DNA of 64,000 bases, from assembly GCF_003627955.1 (NCBI RefSeq), contig NZ_RBWS01000018.1:62001-126000 (forward strand), written 5' to 3'. This DNA comes from Sphingobacterium puteale. GTDB lineage: Bacteria; Bacteroidota; Bacteroidia; Sphingobacteriales; Sphingobacteriaceae. Shown one piece after another: positions 24,885 through 34,478 of this stretch (positions are counted from its first letter, which is position 1; each line of letters opens with the position of its first letter). Both the position numbers and the translations under genes were made by a program. The notes under the pieces were generated by a model. It ran no database searches, had not been told where the DNA came from, and saw nothing but the letters and a program-made list of their open reading frames with translations.

Positions 24885-27323
24885 TTATTCATCCCTTAGA
24901 CTATCGACCGGATTGGTCCGGATAGCCTTCCAGGTTTGATAACTAATGGTACCTAAGGCGATGAGGACTGCCCCCATACCCGCAAGAATAAAGTACATCC
25001 AGTTGATATCTATTTTATAGTTGAAATCTCTGAGCCATTGGTTCATTGCCCACCACGCAATAGGTGAGGCAATGACCAAGGCCACAAACACCAATTTTAT
25101 GAAGTCTCCGGACAACAGTTTGAGCAATCTGATCGTACTTGCGCCAAGTACCTTCCGCACACCGATTTCTTTTGTCCGCTGTTGTGTCACATAGGTGGCC
25201 AGTCCAAAGAGCCCAAGGGCAGCCACAAAAATGGCGACGATTGCAAAACAGCTGAATATATTCTTGGTCCGTTCAACATCTTGATAAAGGGAGGCAAAAC
25301 CCTCATCCAAAAAGCTGTAATTGATTTTTTGATCAGGTGAAAATTTATTCCATACGCTGTTGATCCCGTTCAGGGTCTCCTGTAGGTTTTCGGGTTTAAC
25401 TTTAATGGATAAAAGTGAGGGATAACCCCGTAATACCATACATAAACCAGCGAATCCTTTACCTTTCAGCGACTCAAAAATAAAATCGTCCACGACACCA
25501 ACGACTGTCCAGGTATTGCCATTGGTTATTTTTGCTCCGATGGGATTTTTTAATCCCAGGTCATTCGCCAATTTTTGGTTGATGATGGCAGCCGTGCTGT
25601 CTGTGGCCATTTTGGGATCGAAATTTCTACCTTTGGTCAGTTGCAACCCGAAGGTCTCAAGGTAATCCTGGTCAATCTCCCAGAACTGTCCCTGTATGGC
25701 CATGTCGATCTCCCGTCTGCCCTCATTCCAAAATGGGTTGCCGTTTCTTTTGGCACCATCAATGGGGACTGGAATAAAATCGCCTAAGGAAACGGAACTT
25801 ACATTTGCAATGGACTTCAGCTCATTTTTAAGGCTTGGGATCTGATTCCCCAATGTACCAATACCACGGAGGACAATGACCTGCTCCTTTTTGAAGCCTA
25901 AATCTTTTTCCAGGATATAGCGTATCTGTTGATTGGTCACCAAGGCACTTACAATAAGGATGATGGACGTAGCAAACTGAAAAATGACAAGGCCATTTCT
26001 GAATAATGAAGATTTGGCTCCGGTGGTCTTGTTTTTCAATGCGGCAATCGGTTTAAATCGGGATAGATACAACGCTGGATAGATTCCGGCCAGGCTGCCG
26101 ATGAACATTATTGCCAGCAATAAAGATGGGAAAAAGTAAGGGGATGTCCATGGAATGGTCAGGGACTTATTGGCGAGACTGTTGAATATAGGCAACAAAA
26201 CCCAACTCAACAATAGACCAACAAGCAAAGACAATACACTATAACAAATCGCTTCGAGCAGGAATTGTCCGATCAATAATGTCCTTGTCGAACCAATTGT
26301 CTTCCGGATGCCGATTTCTTTGGCCCGTGTAGCGGCATTGGCGGTCGATAGGTTAATAAAATTGATACAGGCAATCAGAAGAATAAACAATGCGACGATG
26401 GCAAAAGTCCAGACCATGCGGATATCTCCCCGATTCAATGTACTGACTTTATCGTCATCGATATCGGAAGACTTCAAATGGATGTCAAGTGCATTTTGTA
26501 AGTTGATTTTTGCCTGTTCGAATAAAGGATTGAGCTTACGGCCTGATTTCTTATATTCAGGTAAATAGTGCGCTTTATAATTTTTTAAAATCTCCTTTTC
26601 GGTTTGTTCAATATTGACATTTGGTTTTAATTTAACGTAGACTGTGTAATTGTTGCTGAGCCATTGGTTCTGTTCACCGGGATAAAAGGGTTCGCCTGCG
26701 AGCGACATGAAGAAGCTATAACCTGCTAAAGTGGAGTTTTTGGGTATATCTTCGATCACGCCGGTAATGGTATAGAGCTTGGATCTGTTATTGTTCAGAT
26801 AAATGGTCTGTCCGATAGGATCATTTTTAAAGTATTTTTCCGCTTTACTTTTCGTAATGACAAGTGTATTGGGTTGATCCAATGCATGGGCAAGAGTTCC
26901 TGAAACCATGGGTGTCGGAAACATGTCAAGAATAGATTGATCAATATAGACAAAGCCATCATCATAAAAGCTTTGCGGGTTATCATTCAGGGAGAGCTGG
27001 TTACTTCCGGCGCCAAATAAAGGGTTAGGGAGTATTCGGCCCGTTTGCTCGATAGCGGGAATTTCGGCTTTCAGTGTCGGGGCAACGGGAGCCGAGAGTG
27101 ATACCCAACGTTGAATTTTACCTTCGATCGGGAGCTGAACGACGAGACGATAGGTGCGATCCATTGCTGGATAAAACTTGTTGTAACTGGTCTCATGCTT
27201 GATATACAGTACGATGAGCATACATATTGCGATACCAAAAGCAAATCCTCCGATCTTTATAAAAGAATAGAGCTTATTTTTTGCCATGTTTCGCCAAGCG
27301 ATTTTAAGACTATTTCCTATCAT
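24885..27323 (-). CDS. Orphan MacB/FtsX-type ABC permease P2
   Basis: An 812-residue typical member. TM1 lies at about residues 22-42 (IKIGGFAFGIAICMLIVLYI). The first periplasmic domain spans ~45-300 with the family motif VIEDIPKNST near residue 190. The FtsX-1 helix CINFINLSTANA leads into the coupling motif KEIGIRKTIGST at 335. A connecting TM (FATSIILIVSALVT) is near residue 455, the second periplasmic domain covers ~470-670, and the second coupling motif KEIGVRKVLGAS is at 718. The tail is NPVDSLRDE. It has its own sigma-54-type promoter with a leader of about 58 nt. An HTH gene lies upstream on the same strand. Confidence 0.92.
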   Translation of the reverse strand: MIGNSLKIAWRNMAKNKLYSFIKIGGFAFGIAICMLIVLYIKHETSYNKFYPAMDRTYRLVVQLPIEGKIQRWVSLSAPVAPTLKAEIPAIEQTGRILPNPLFGAGSNQLSLNDNPQSFYDDGFVYIDQSILDMFPTPMVSGTLAHALDQPNTLVITKSKAEKYFKNDPIGQTIYLNNNRSKLYTITGVIEDIPKNSTLAGYSFFMSLAGEPFYPGEQNQWLSNNYTVYVKLKPNVNIEQTEKEILKNYKAHYLPEYKKSGRKLNPLFEQAKINLQNALDIHLKSSDIDDDKVSTLNRGDIRMVWTFAIVALFILLIACINFINLSTANAATRAKEIGIRKTIGSTRTLLIGQFLLEAICYSVLSLLVGLLLSWVLLPIFNSLANKSLTIPWTSPYFFPSLLLAIMFIGSLAGIYPALYLSRFKPIAALKNKTTGAKSSLFRNGLVIFQFATSIILIVSALVTNQQIRYILEKDLGFKKEQVIVLRGIGTLGNQIPSLKNELKSIANVSSVSLGDFIPVPIDGAKRNGNPFWNEGRREIDMAIQGQFWEIDQDYLETFGLQLTKGRNFDPKMATDSTAAIINQKLANDLGLKNPIGAKITNGNTWTVVGVVDDFIFESLKGKGFAGLCMVLRGYPSLLSIKVKPENLQETLNGINSVWNKFSPDQKINYSFLDEGFASLYQDVERTKNIFSCFAIVAIFVAALGLFGLATYVTQQRTKEIGVRKVLGASTIRLLKLLSGDFIKLVFVALVIASPIAWWAMNQWLRDFNYKIDINWMYFILAGMGAVLIALGTISYQTWKAIRTNPVDSLRDE

Positions 27324-27391
27324 AACAATACATTTTTAAGATCTTATTGATCGATCGGTAATCGACCAGTCAATCTAGACATTAGACTGAA

Positions 27392-27407
27392 GTCAATTGT
27401 ATTGCCA
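27392..27407 (-). promoter_or_regulatory. Sigma-54-type promoter of P2
   Basis: Minus strand TGGCAATACAATTGAC: GG-N10-G with TT before the -12 G. The predicted start is near 27381, 58 nt ahead of the P2 ATG. Confidence 0.65.
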
Positions 27408-27460
27408 TTTTGTTAAGTTGTTGTTTTTTAGTGTTTTGTCTTGTTTGTTGGGTTTTGTGG

Positions 27461-27500
27461 ATGTACGATATCGAACAGTTTTACGTCCAATACCGCACAG
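27461..27500. promoter_or_regulatory. Paired enhancer-type sites upstream of P2
   Basis: Two 7-4-7 dyads: ATGTACG-ATAT-CGAACAG (27461-27478) and a half-degenerate ACGTCCA-ATAC-CGCACAG (27483-27500). They start 22 bp apart. The first begins 55 bp beyond the -24 GG. Confidence 0.7.
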
Positions 27501-27532
27501 ATCATCTGGTTAAAGGGCTCTAGGAAAGTATC

Positions 27533-27757
27533 CTAATCCTCAATCTCTTTCAGTTGGAGATGTTCGCAGAGTTCGAGCATCATTTTGGCTGGGTCCGTAT
27601 CGATGGCCAGGGCGATCAAGTACATTTCATCTAAACGTAATTTAGCCGTTTCGGTCATGGTTAATTCATTGATCCTCGCTTTACTTAATCCAGTTTTGCG
27701 GGCAATCTGGGATTTATTCACAGACTTCTTCGCTAAAAATTCGCCTAGTTTGGTCAT
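27533..27757 (-). CDS. Small HTH (XRE-like) DNA-binding protein
   Basis: A 74-residue protein. MTKLGEFLAKKSVNKSQIAR and KTGLSKARINELTM form a helix-turn-helix of the Cro/XRE kind at residues ~5-45. The second half (LDEMYLIALAIDTDPAKMMLEL) matches the C-terminal helices of such domains. It is made divergently from the unknown gene at 27894 and lies upstream of P2 on the same strand, with the P2 enhancer sites starting 33 bp past its stop. It may regulate the divergent neighbour or itself; it is not a sigma-54 activator, as it has no AAA+ domain. Confidence 0.8.
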   Translation of the reverse strand: MTKLGEFLAKKSVNKSQIARKTGLSKARINELTMTETAKLRLDEMYLIALAIDTDPAKMMLELCEHLQLKEIED

Positions 27758-27893
27758 TGTGTTATCTTAATATTTTATTGTTTTGTATAGATAAATATAT
27801 ATAATGTTATTTTTATTTATACAAATGTTTTTGTTTTTGAAATATTTCCTGTTCTTTTGTATTGAAAATCTATATATTTTTAACGCGCCAATT

Positions 27894-28565
27894 ATGAAAG
27901 CAAATAAAATTCAGACAAAAGTGTACAAGAGAGAATGCAACGAACTTGAAATATTGATATTCTACAGGATGATATTACAACGTATTTCAAGGCATCTGTC
28001 ACCCGAGGAAGTTTCATTTTTGATGGGCAAGCCATTGGATTTTATGAGTAAAGTCGAGAGGTTCAGGATTAAAAAAATTTTTATTCAGGATGTAGTTGTC
28101 ATGCACCGCGCTTTAGCTGTAAACAGTATTAATTCATTGATGCATCTTGGGGAAGATATTTCATCGCAGGACAATGCATATGAATTACATGTGACAAAAT
28201 TAGCCGACCGGGTTATTTACGAAATGTATAAAGTTGATGTAAAGCAGGATCAAAAAATAAAGGAATTTAAGTTAATAGATATTAGACATGATATTGATCC
28301 CTATACAAATTCAACAACGGAGGAGGTCAAAAAGATAAGGATTCTTTTAGATGAGCAAATTGATGCGGGATATTTTAGTGAGGAAAGGATCGCATATGAG
28401 ATCCACAATTTGTGTTGTGAGAAGCTTGAGAAATATATACAGCCTAAAAATCTGATGCTAGTTTTAGATGAATTGCTTCAAGGTAACGAGGAGAGACGGA
28501 TTGTTCGTAAAGAAACTGGATATGGATTCGGCTATGTTTTGGCTACTCACGCAAAATCGACTTAA
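27894..28565 (+). CDS. Hypothetical protein, unknown function
   Basis: A 223-residue protein from the ATG at 27894; an upstream extension is hydrophobic and AT-rich and is judged non-coding. I recognise no family. The stretch RISRHLSPEEVSFLMGKPLD near residues 31-50 resembles a helix-turn-helix of the XRE kind, and the remainder looks mainly helical and charged, without a signal peptide. With the divergent HTH gene it forms a small plus/minus island between P2 and P3. A role as a regulator is possible but unsupported. Confidence 0.6.
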   Translation: MKANKIQTKVYKRECNELEILIFYRMILQRISRHLSPEEVSFLMGKPLDFMSKVERFRIKKIFIQDVVVMHRALAVNSINSLMHLGEDISSQDNAYELHVTKLADRVIYEMYKVDVKQDQKIKEFKLIDIRHDIDPYTNSTTEEVKKIRILLDEQIDAGYFSEERIAYEIHNLCCEKLEKYIQPKNLMLVLDELLQGNEERRIVRKETGYGFGYVLATHAKST

Positions 28566-28572
28566 AAGAAAT

Positions 28573-28615
28573 AAGCAATTTTTAGCTGTTCACTGCGAAC
28601 AGTTAAAAATTGCTT
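28573..28615. terminator. Long hairpin after the 27894 gene
   Basis: Arms 28573-28591 and 28597-28615 pair almost fully (19 bp with one mismatch) around a 5-nt loop, 8 bp past the stop codon. No T-run follows on either strand, so it may be a factor-dependent end or an RNA-stabilising hairpin. Confidence 0.5.
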
Positions 28616-28624
28616 CAAAGATCC

Positions 28625-28713
28625 TAAGCCGTAGGTACACCAATTATAAACTTTCATTCCCAATCGGTTAATATAATAGACAGGCTTTTCGAATTTCGCA
28701 CACCTACGGCTTA
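28625..28713. repeat. 12-bp inverted repeat with 65-nt interval
   Basis: TAAGCCGTAGGT (28625-28636) and ACCTACGGCTTA (28702-28713) are perfect complements. The right arm is followed by TTTTTTC on the plus strand, 8 bp before the P3 stop codon. It may end the plus-strand transcript entering the array from the left island. Confidence 0.5.
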
Positions 28714-28720
28714 TTTTTTC

Positions 28721-31115
28721 TTATTCATCCCGTAAACTATTGGCGGGATTGATACGGGCTGTCTGGAAGATCCGGACAGCGATAATGGCTAAAGTTGTCA
28801 ATCCGATAAACATTCCGGTGAAAACAAATAGCGCGATCGGAACATCAATATGATAGTAGAAGTTTTCCAGCCATTTGTGTGTAAACCACCATGCGATTGG
28901 GAAAGCTATTAGAATAGCGATCAGCAGAAGTCTAATAAAGGATCTGGAAATCATATAGGTGATCGTATTTACCGAAGCACCAAGCACTTTACGGATACCA
29001 ATTTCTTTCACCCGCCGTTCTAGTGTATAAATGGCAATTGCTACAATCCCTAAGATTGCAATCAGCATGCTGGAACCCGTAAAAAGTGCCAATTGCTGGT
29101 ACTGTTTTTTCTCTTTGTTATATTGATGCTGTACCTGGTCTTCCTGCCAGTTGATCTGCGCGGTCCGGTTTGGAAAAAATTTATTCCAGGTATTGTTTAC
29201 CAGCGCTAGTGCTTCCTTTTTCTTGCCTTCTTGAACGCGGATAAGCATACAGCCGCCTTCCCATTCATTTTGCGCTTTAATCGCAAAAGGACCGATCGGA
29301 AACTTTAAACTGGCACCGTTAAACTCCCTAAATATACCCACTGGTGTATTTTTTAGGAGTTCCAAACTTTTATTGAGTTTAAAAGGTAGCCGCTGGGCGG
29401 TCCCTTCGGAAATGAGCATATTTGTAAATACTGGCTGCCCATTGTGTACCGAATCTGTATATGGTCTGTCCAGCGCATAGTCCGCACTCAAAGGCCGGCC
29501 GTCAAGCAGCTTTATGTCCATTGTTTTGATGTAATCATAATCCGCATAGACAAATACAATAGGAAACTCTTTCTTCGGATCATTGGGGGCGTTTACTATT
29601 TTAAAGTCCGCGCTCCCGCTAAAGGGGGTCCAGCTTGTAAGGCTCGCCGATGTGATGTAAGAATTTTGTAATAGTTCCTGTTTGAAAGCCTGATCCTTCC
29701 CCTCCCAGGAGGTATAGTTGATGGCCAAGAGATTTTTGGGCTCGTAGCCAAGATCTTTGTTGTACAGGTAATGCAATTGTGCCCGCATGGACATCATACA
29801 TATCGCTACGACGATGGCAATGGCAAACTGGACAATCACTAGTACTTTGGTAAATGCCATATTTAGCGGGAGCTTGAAGATAGAAAGCTGCTTCCGAAGT
29901 TCCAGTGATGGCCGCGTTTTCGAAAGGGACAAAGCAGTAGGTAAACTGCAAAGCCATCCAAGAACGATCCAAATGGATAATAGTCCACCAAACATAAATA
30001 AGGAATGTTGGTAGCTCATGGTCAGCGGATGTTCTAAATAGTGCTCAAATGCAGGACAGATAAGCACATAACAAAAAAATGCCATCACAAAAGAGCCGGC
30101 AAAGAGTATGGTACTCTCTATGCCCATTTGTAAGATCAGGTTTTTTCGGCTTGCTCCCAATACTTTGCGGATACCTATTTGCTGTGTACGTTTTAAGGCA
30201 TGGGCAAAGCTTAGGTTGATGTAATTGATACTGACCAATACAAGGATCAAGATGGCTATTCCTGCGAGCAGATAAATGTCTTGCATAGGGTTCTCCCATC
30301 CTGTAATACTTTGTAAATGTATATCCTTGATTGGCTCGATAAAAAGATTAAAACTTTTCGCCCAGTCATTCAGTTTTTGTGCGTTGTACCACTTGTTGAC
30401 TTTGTTTGAAAAGCTATTCACATCTGTTGTGCTTTTCAGCAACAGAATTTGTGTTTGCAGCGAACCGCTTTTTTCTGGATTGAATTCATTCACCTGAGAC
30501 ATCAGCACAAAGGCTTCTGCCTGAACGGAAGAGTTATGGGGCATATCCTCAATAATGGCATTGACAAAATAGGCTTCCGGTTCTCCTTCCTGTGGTTTAT
30601 TATAGAATGTACTCGAGTACGTCTTTTCCGCCGAAGTACTTTTGTACAGCAGAGGCTGTCAAAGTGATGTTTTTTGCTCCGGCAATGATCTGTTTCGGAT
30701 TGCCTGCGACTATTTTTGTATCAAAAAGGTTGAAAAAACCGCTGTCAATTTCTAGTGTGCTGATTTCAGCTAATTGTTTTGACAGCCTGTTGACCGTTAA
30801 TTTTTGCGAGTTACTGTTGATCGAGGTATAGCCTAGTATTTCAGGGAAATTAGTTTTCATAGCCGCTGAGATACCTTCAGGAGACCCTGAACTATTGTTT
30901 GTGAAACCTTCCTGCGTTTCTTTGGGTACGATTCGCATTCGGTAGAGCTCCCTGGAATTGCTCCATTGTCTGTCGAAGGAAAGCTCATCAACAACAAGTG
31001 CACTGATTAACATAAATACCAACAACGCAATGGTTAAACCAAGGAGGTTTGATAGCGAATAGATCCGATTGTGTGTCAATGTTCGCCAGGCGGTTTTAAG
31101 ATGGTTTTTTATCAT
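28721..31115 (-). pseudogene. Orphan MacB/FtsX-type ABC permease P3, frameshifted
   Basis: The start at 31115 reads MIKNHLKTAWRTLTHNRIYS and stays open for 171 residues, ending GGKDVLEYIL-stop at 30600. From about 30607 leftwards another frame continues without a break as TFYNKPQEGEPEAYFVNAII then EDMPHNSS to the normal tail NPANSLRDE at 28721. Between the codons for VL and TF only 4 bases (GAGT) are found where 6 are expected, so 2 bases are lost (or 1 gained) at 30613-30616. The whole span would encode about 798 residues, normal for the array. Coupling motifs QQIGIRKVLGAS and KEIGIRKVLGAS are intact. A base-call error in the source data cannot be excluded. Confidence 0.88.
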
Positions 31116-31142
31116 ACGGTTTATATGAATTGGTTTCTGATA

Positions 31143-33548
31143 TTATTCATCCCTTAATTTTTCGACCGGATTAAACCGGGTGGCCCGAAATACAATGTAG
31201 CCCACCAGTAGGCCAAGTACGGTCAGCAGTATGCCAAGTGGTAACAGGTAGGTGAATGCATTGATTTCTATCCGGATGATATAGTTCTGCAACCAGTGTT
31301 GCATCAGCATATAGCTTGATGGGGCGGTAACCAAAACCGCCAACAGAAATATGCCATAGTACTCCTTTGAAAATAACAGCATCAAATGTGCTAATGAGGC
31401 GCCCAGTACTTTACGGATACCAACTTCTTTGTTCCGGAGATGAATCGATAGGGAGATCAGGCCGGTCAGCCCCAATACAACGATCAAAAGTGAAACAGCG
31501 CTCGCGATCTGTGCCGCCCGGTGCAGTTGCAATTCCGTTTCGTATAAACCTTTGATGCGGTCATCCATAAATTGATATTTAAATGGCGCATCAGGCATTA
31601 ATTGTTTCCATTTCTTTTCCAGTCCTTGCACGGCGCTGGACAGTTGGCCCGGTTTTAAACGGATACTTAGGTATCGGTATTGGAAACTTTCATGGATATC
31701 TGTCCAGACAATGGCTGGAGATGCACGGTGAAGAGAATTTGCGACAAAGTTATCGGTGACGCCTACAATGGTCAACTTATCTGTTGGATCATTTAGTGCG
31801 ATCTGTTGACCGATCGTACTTTGAGCATCACTGAAACCAAAATCTTCCATTGCTTTTTTATTGATAACAACGGGTCGATTAGTGGTACCGATAACCGCAT
31901 TTTTAGGTAAAAAGGTACCCGCCAATAAGGGGATTTCATAGGTTTCCAGAAAATAGCCGTCACTGTTGATCCGTTGAACCTGTATGTCCGTGTCGTTGTT
32001 ATTGCCAAAAGCCGGTTGCATATTGAAGCCTAATAGCCCAGGTGTTTCATAGGAAAGACTCACGGACCTAACAGCTGATTCCTGAAGTAGCTCATGCCGG
32101 ATGCTCTCCATCTTCCGGATGCCATTTTCGGACCAGTCCCTTGGTGCCTGTACCGTCAATAGATAGTCTTTGTTATATCCTAAGTTGCTGTTTATGAATA
32201 AGTGGACCTGTTTGGTGATAATCAGGGTACAGACCAAGAGTAGTAGGGCAACGGCAAACTGAATGAACAGTAGCACTTTTCGAATCAATTGCTTGTCACC
32301 CAAGGCGGAGAACTGATTTTTGACCGAGGGGAGTATCTTGATATTGGACAGTTTAATTGCCGGATATAGTCCCACCAGGATACCGACCACGATGGTTAAC
32401 AGACCCAATGAACAAAAAAAGTATGTCGGTAAATTGATCAGTGACGGCAGTTCGCGCATCAGTACATGTGCGAACAGCGGGCGTATGATGCAATAGATGG
32501 GCAAACTGATCAAAGCCGCAATTGCTACGATAAGGATATATTCTGTCATCAATTGCCTTACCAATTGTAGTCTGGAAGAACCCATAATCTTGCGCACACC
32601 GATTTCCTTCAGTCGTGTAATATGCTGTGCAATACTAAAATTGATAAAGTTGATGATGGCCATGACCAGGATAAAAATGGCTATCCAGATTAGCGTTTGA
32701 ATCATCTTGCGGACAGCGCCCTGATTATCATCTAGGTAATAGCTTTTCAATGGTTTTAGGTCCGGGCTGTATTGGCTGGCGAATTCCTGATCAGTGTTTT
32801 TATGCACCAGGGTCTGGATCGCCGCATCCAGTTGTTGCGTCGTCACTCCGGCTTTCAGTTCGAGATAACCTGCAATGTAAGGATTATTCCAGTTATCCAC
32901 GGATCTGCCGAAGTATTGTTCGTTGGCAATGGGCAAGAAAATATCCGAATGCATATCCTTTGTTAGATCCATGACTGCATTTTGTACGCTGCTTTTTATA
33001 ACCGCAGTAATTTCAAAATCATGTTTTTCGCCTCTGAAATTTTTAATCTGCAAGGTTTTTCCCAGAACATGTGTATTTCCAAAATATTTTAAGGCGGCCC
33101 GGTCAGTGATCACGACAGAAAAGGGATTATTCAGTGCGGTATTCGGATTACCTGCTAGAATTTCAAATCCAAACATGGTCAAAAGGCTAGGATCTCCGAG
33201 TGCCATTCCTTCTTCATGGATCGTAGCACCATTGGCTACAATACCAGTTAATCCATCGATACGGTAATAATCGGCTACCAAATTTGGATATTCTTCATAT
33301 AAGGCTTTGGGCAGCGCTCCGATTGTAGTCAAATTGATCCCAAATCCTTCCTTCTTATATTTGCTCTGCAATAAAAATTGCTGATCTATATTTTTGATCT
33401 TGCTGTTTACCTGATGAACATCCCAGATATAGGCTCCGACCAGCAGTAAAAAAGTAATGCCAAGAGTTAATCCGATTAGGTTGATCAGGTTTTGAATTTT
33501 TTTCTTTCGGATATTCCGCCAGGCAATTTTGAAATTTGTAAAAGTCAT
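31143..33548 (-). CDS. Orphan MacB/FtsX-type ABC permease P4
   Basis: An 801-residue permease from the ATG at 33546-33548 (MTFTNFKIAWRN); an earlier in-frame ATG would add 13 residues lacking in the paralogs. FtsX-1 has IINFINFSIAQH and KEIGVRKIMGSS. The second half has NKEVGIRKVLGAS near residue 707 and the tail NPVEKLRDE, with K in place of the usual S. Its first periplasmic domain has KDMHSDIFLPIANEQYFGRS rather than the common DIPxNS motif. P3 follows after 27 bp, so P4-P3 form the unit driven by the 33.6-kb promoter. Confidence 0.9.
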   Translation of the reverse strand: MTFTNFKIAWRNIRKKKIQNLINLIGLTLGITFLLLVGAYIWDVHQVNSKIKNIDQQFLLQSKYKKEGFGINLTTIGALPKALYEEYPNLVADYYRIDGLTGIVANGATIHEEGMALGDPSLLTMFGFEILAGNPNTALNNPFSVVITDRAALKYFGNTHVLGKTLQIKNFRGEKHDFEITAVIKSSVQNAVMDLTKDMHSDIFLPIANEQYFGRSVDNWNNPYIAGYLELKAGVTTQQLDAAIQTLVHKNTDQEFASQYSPDLKPLKSYYLDDNQGAVRKMIQTLIWIAIFILVMAIINFINFSIAQHITRLKEIGVRKIMGSSRLQLVRQLMTEYILIVAIAALISLPIYCIIRPLFAHVLMRELPSLINLPTYFFCSLGLLTIVVGILVGLYPAIKLSNIKILPSVKNQFSALGDKQLIRKVLLFIQFAVALLLLVCTLIITKQVHLFINSNLGYNKDYLLTVQAPRDWSENGIRKMESIRHELLQESAVRSVSLSYETPGLLGFNMQPAFGNNNDTDIQVQRINSDGYFLETYEIPLLAGTFLPKNAVIGTTNRPVVINKKAMEDFGFSDAQSTIGQQIALNDPTDKLTIVGVTDNFVANSLHRASPAIVWTDIHESFQYRYLSIRLKPGQLSSAVQGLEKKWKQLMPDAPFKYQFMDDRIKGLYETELQLHRAAQIASAVSLLIVVLGLTGLISLSIHLRNKEVGIRKVLGASLAHLMLLFSKEYYGIFLLAVLVTAPSSYMLMQHWLQNYIIRIEINAFTYLLPLGILLTVLGLLVGYIVFRATRFNPVEKLRDE

Positions 33549-33629
33549 TGTCACTCGTATAAGGTTTATTTCCATCACCGCAAACAAACTGTCTGCAGGC
33601 TTTGGCTTTTGCTAATTTGTGTACGATAA

Positions 33630-33646
33630 TACAAATCCTTAGCCAA
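33630..33646 (-). promoter_or_regulatory. Sigma-54-type promoter of P4-P3
   Basis: Minus strand TTGGCTAAGGATTTGTA: GG-N10-G with TT before the -12 G. The predicted start is near 33619, giving a 70-nt leader for P4. Confidence 0.68.
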
Positions 33647-33697
33647 GTGTATATTTATTTGACTGTTAGTTTTTTAAGGTGGTTTCCGTTGCGTGAA

Positions 33698-33736
33698 CTG
33701 TCCGATTTCGGACAGTCGATGTGCATCCGTGAACAC
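33698..33736. promoter_or_regulatory. Paired enhancer-type sites upstream of P4
   Basis: The first site, CTGTCCG-ATTT-CGGACAG (33698-33715), is perfect in both arms. The second, ATGTGCA-TCCG-TGAACAC (33719-33736), is weak and keeps only TGT and GAACA. The first site begins 54 bp beyond the -24 GG. Confidence 0.72.
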
Positions 33737-33739
33737 CTT

Positions 33740-34340
33740 GATCTGATCGATTCCTCGAACGAATAGCAAATAACCAGACAGGTAAGTAGGAAAATTAAAT
33801 GGAATATTGTAAAAATATAGCAGCAATTGGCTGCATCCAATGAACAGTTCCCTTTTATAGATTATATATTTCGGTTTTCAAGAGGAGAATCGTTTTGTAC
33901 TAAATAACTATATCCTGTTTTTTACTTGAGAATGGGAGTTTCTCGTTAATAGAAGGAGTCATTAAATGAGATGTTCAATTTTTTCAATTTGATTTGTGTC
34001 ATGTTTAATTTGGAAGCGTCGACATCATATTGGTTTTATACCTTCCCTAGATGAATTCAGCAAATGTTTAATGAATGATAAGTACTATGTTTATATTATT
34101 CGGCTTTAGCTCAGCTGTAAAATTGAATTCCTAAAGAGGGATCTCCGATAGCTCAATTGTTTTCTGTTTTTTCAGATTAAGACTGCGAACTTTTCCATCT
34201 GTATTTTTCAAAATATAATTGGTTTTTTGATTTTTCAAATAATCTTAATGTGGATGATACCGGATCGCTCCGTTTCGGAAAAAGGATGGTTATTGGTATA
34301 TAATGCAATATTTGATACAAAATCTTGTTTGAAATCAACA
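33740..34340. other. AT-rich gap without a gene
   Basis: About 600 bp with many stops in all frames. I see no gene, RNA gene, transposase remnant or direct repeat here. It separates the P4 control region from the FN3-like gene on the other strand. Confidence 0.6.
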
Positions 34341-34346
34341 AAAATA

Positions 34347-34406
34347 GGGGTAAAATTGTCCCAAAATCTTTTTTGGACTTCCTGCATTTTGGGACAATTT
34401 TACCCC
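34347..34406. repeat. 21-bp perfect inverted repeat ahead of the FN3-like gene
   Basis: Arms 34347-34367 and 34386-34406 are exact complements with an 18-nt loop. Each arm contains GGGTAAAATTGTCCC or its complement, itself an imperfect dyad with GGG/CCC ends. The right arm ends 22 bp before a TATCTTTG -7 element, so it covers the -33 region. It is likely a pair of regulator sites or a structured leader element. Confidence 0.7.
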
Positions 34407-34428
34407 CTATCTCCGAGACTCCTATCTG

Positions 34429-34436
34429 TATCTTTG
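34429..34436 (+). promoter_or_regulatory. Bacteroidota-type -7 element of the FN3-like gene
   Basis: TATCTTTG matches the known TAnnTTTG element of the main sigma factor in this phylum and lies 42 bp before the ATG. No clear -33 TTTG is seen at the right distance, where the inverted repeat sits instead; activation may be needed. Confidence 0.5.
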
Positions 34437-34478
34437 CTTATGTAAACAATTTTATTGAACCCTTTAATTCTTAAAAAG

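Noticed and set aside
28586..28602. CTGTTC-ACTGC-GAACAG looks like an enhancer dyad of the array
   Set aside because: The arms are one base closer together than in the seven other well-matched sites, there is only one copy, and no GG-N10-G lies 54-55 bp away on either side. It is better explained as the top of the hairpin after the 27894 gene.
30600..31115. Two separate genes in place of P3
   Set aside because: The right frame ends within a conserved domain and the left frame picks up the same domain in register; together they give the normal family length.
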